Part shown: positions 5,676-5,771 of the stretch, piece after piece | Layout of the letters: each line of letters starts with the position of its first letter | How positions within the stretch are numbered: the first letter of the stretch is position 1 | Source of the DNA: a bacterium | Lineage (GTDB): Bacteria > Patescibacteriota > 4484-211 | Assembly (NCBI GenBank): GCA_027020325.1 | Contig: JALUVT010000142.1 | Location: 1 to 5,771, forward strand | Length of the DNA stretch: 5,771 nucleotides | Direction: 5' to 3' | The notes under the pieces: generated by a model | What the model was told of the DNA's origin: nothing | The model's database searches: none | What the model saw: the letters and a program-made list of their open reading frames with translations, nothing else | Translations under genes and position numbers: made by a program

Positions 5676-5771
5676 AGGATAGATGTTTGGAAAATACAAA
5701 CCTATGAAAGGAGATGGTTTTAGTCTTAATTTTGTATACTAATACTTAACAAATATACCCAGTAATTGTAA
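5676..5771. other. Unassigned right edge
   Basis: The last ~95 bases are AT-rich and hold no gene I can support. A TATACT (5735-5740) could be the -10 of a gene to the right, but no -35 goes with it. A 19-codon frame (5683-5742) behind a GAGAGGA stretch is too short to call. Confidence 0.3.

Noticed and set aside
1..5771. Alternative genetic code (TGA as Gly), known in some CPR lineages
   Set aside because: TGA ends the deoxyribosyltransferase-like gene inside an ATGA junction, and the broken genes need frame changes, not read-through.
1..5771. CRISPR array, tRNA, rRNA, insertion sequence or phage genes
   Set aside because: No regularly spaced repeats, no cloverleaf or rRNA blocks and no transposase or phage-like motifs were seen on either strand.

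Overview
The window looks like a chromosomal piece from a small-genome, AT-rich bacterium, most likely of the Candidate Phyla Radiation (Patescibacteria). This is an inference. It rests on the MurF sequence, which has the short N-terminus and wording I associate with CPR MurF proteins. It also rests on tightly packed short genes, start sites almost without Shine-Dalgarno sequences, and -10 boxes lying only about 9-12 bases before start codons. TGA acts as an ordinary stop: the deoxyribosyltransferase-like gene ends in TGA inside an ATGA junction.

Layout. 1-1154 (minus strand): an operon of two small peptidase-like genes, a C39-like papain-fold protein followed with a 10-base overlap by the start of an M15/DUF5715-like zinc peptidase that runs off the left edge. 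1155-1433: a divergent intergenic region holding copy 1 of a ~170-bp repeat and the promoter of the next gene. 1434-1991 (plus): an intact DUF84/YjjX-type inosine/xanthosine triphosphatase. 1993-3179 (minus): a two-gene operon, an intact nucleoside 2-deoxyribosyltransferase-like gene joined by an ATGA overlap to a broken queuosine-salvage gene (Qng1 family). 3355-3930 (minus): an intact YfcE-type metallophosphoesterase. 3931-4296: a divergent intergenic region with copy 2 of the repeat and a good promoter. 4297-5618 (plus): a broken murF. From 5619: an inverted, partial copy 3 of the repeat, starting on the base after the murF stop codon.

Two points stand out. First, the three-copy repeat family is not explained by any gene. 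Two copies sit just upstream of minus-strand genes, with a -10-like hexamer at the same place relative to the repeat edge; copies 2 and 3 flank murF as inverted repeats. Second, two genes, murF and the queuosine-salvage gene, each carry one single-base change in an A run plus one larger internal deletion, although the rest of their reading frames is well conserved. This is either recent gene decay or local assembly error.

Functionally the intact genes fit nucleotide house-cleaning and salvage (DUF84 NTPase, deoxyribosyltransferase-like enzyme, the former queuosine glycosylase) and cell-wall or peptide processing (two peptidase-like proteins, MurF). I see no phage, insertion-sequence, CRISPR, tRNA or rRNA signature.
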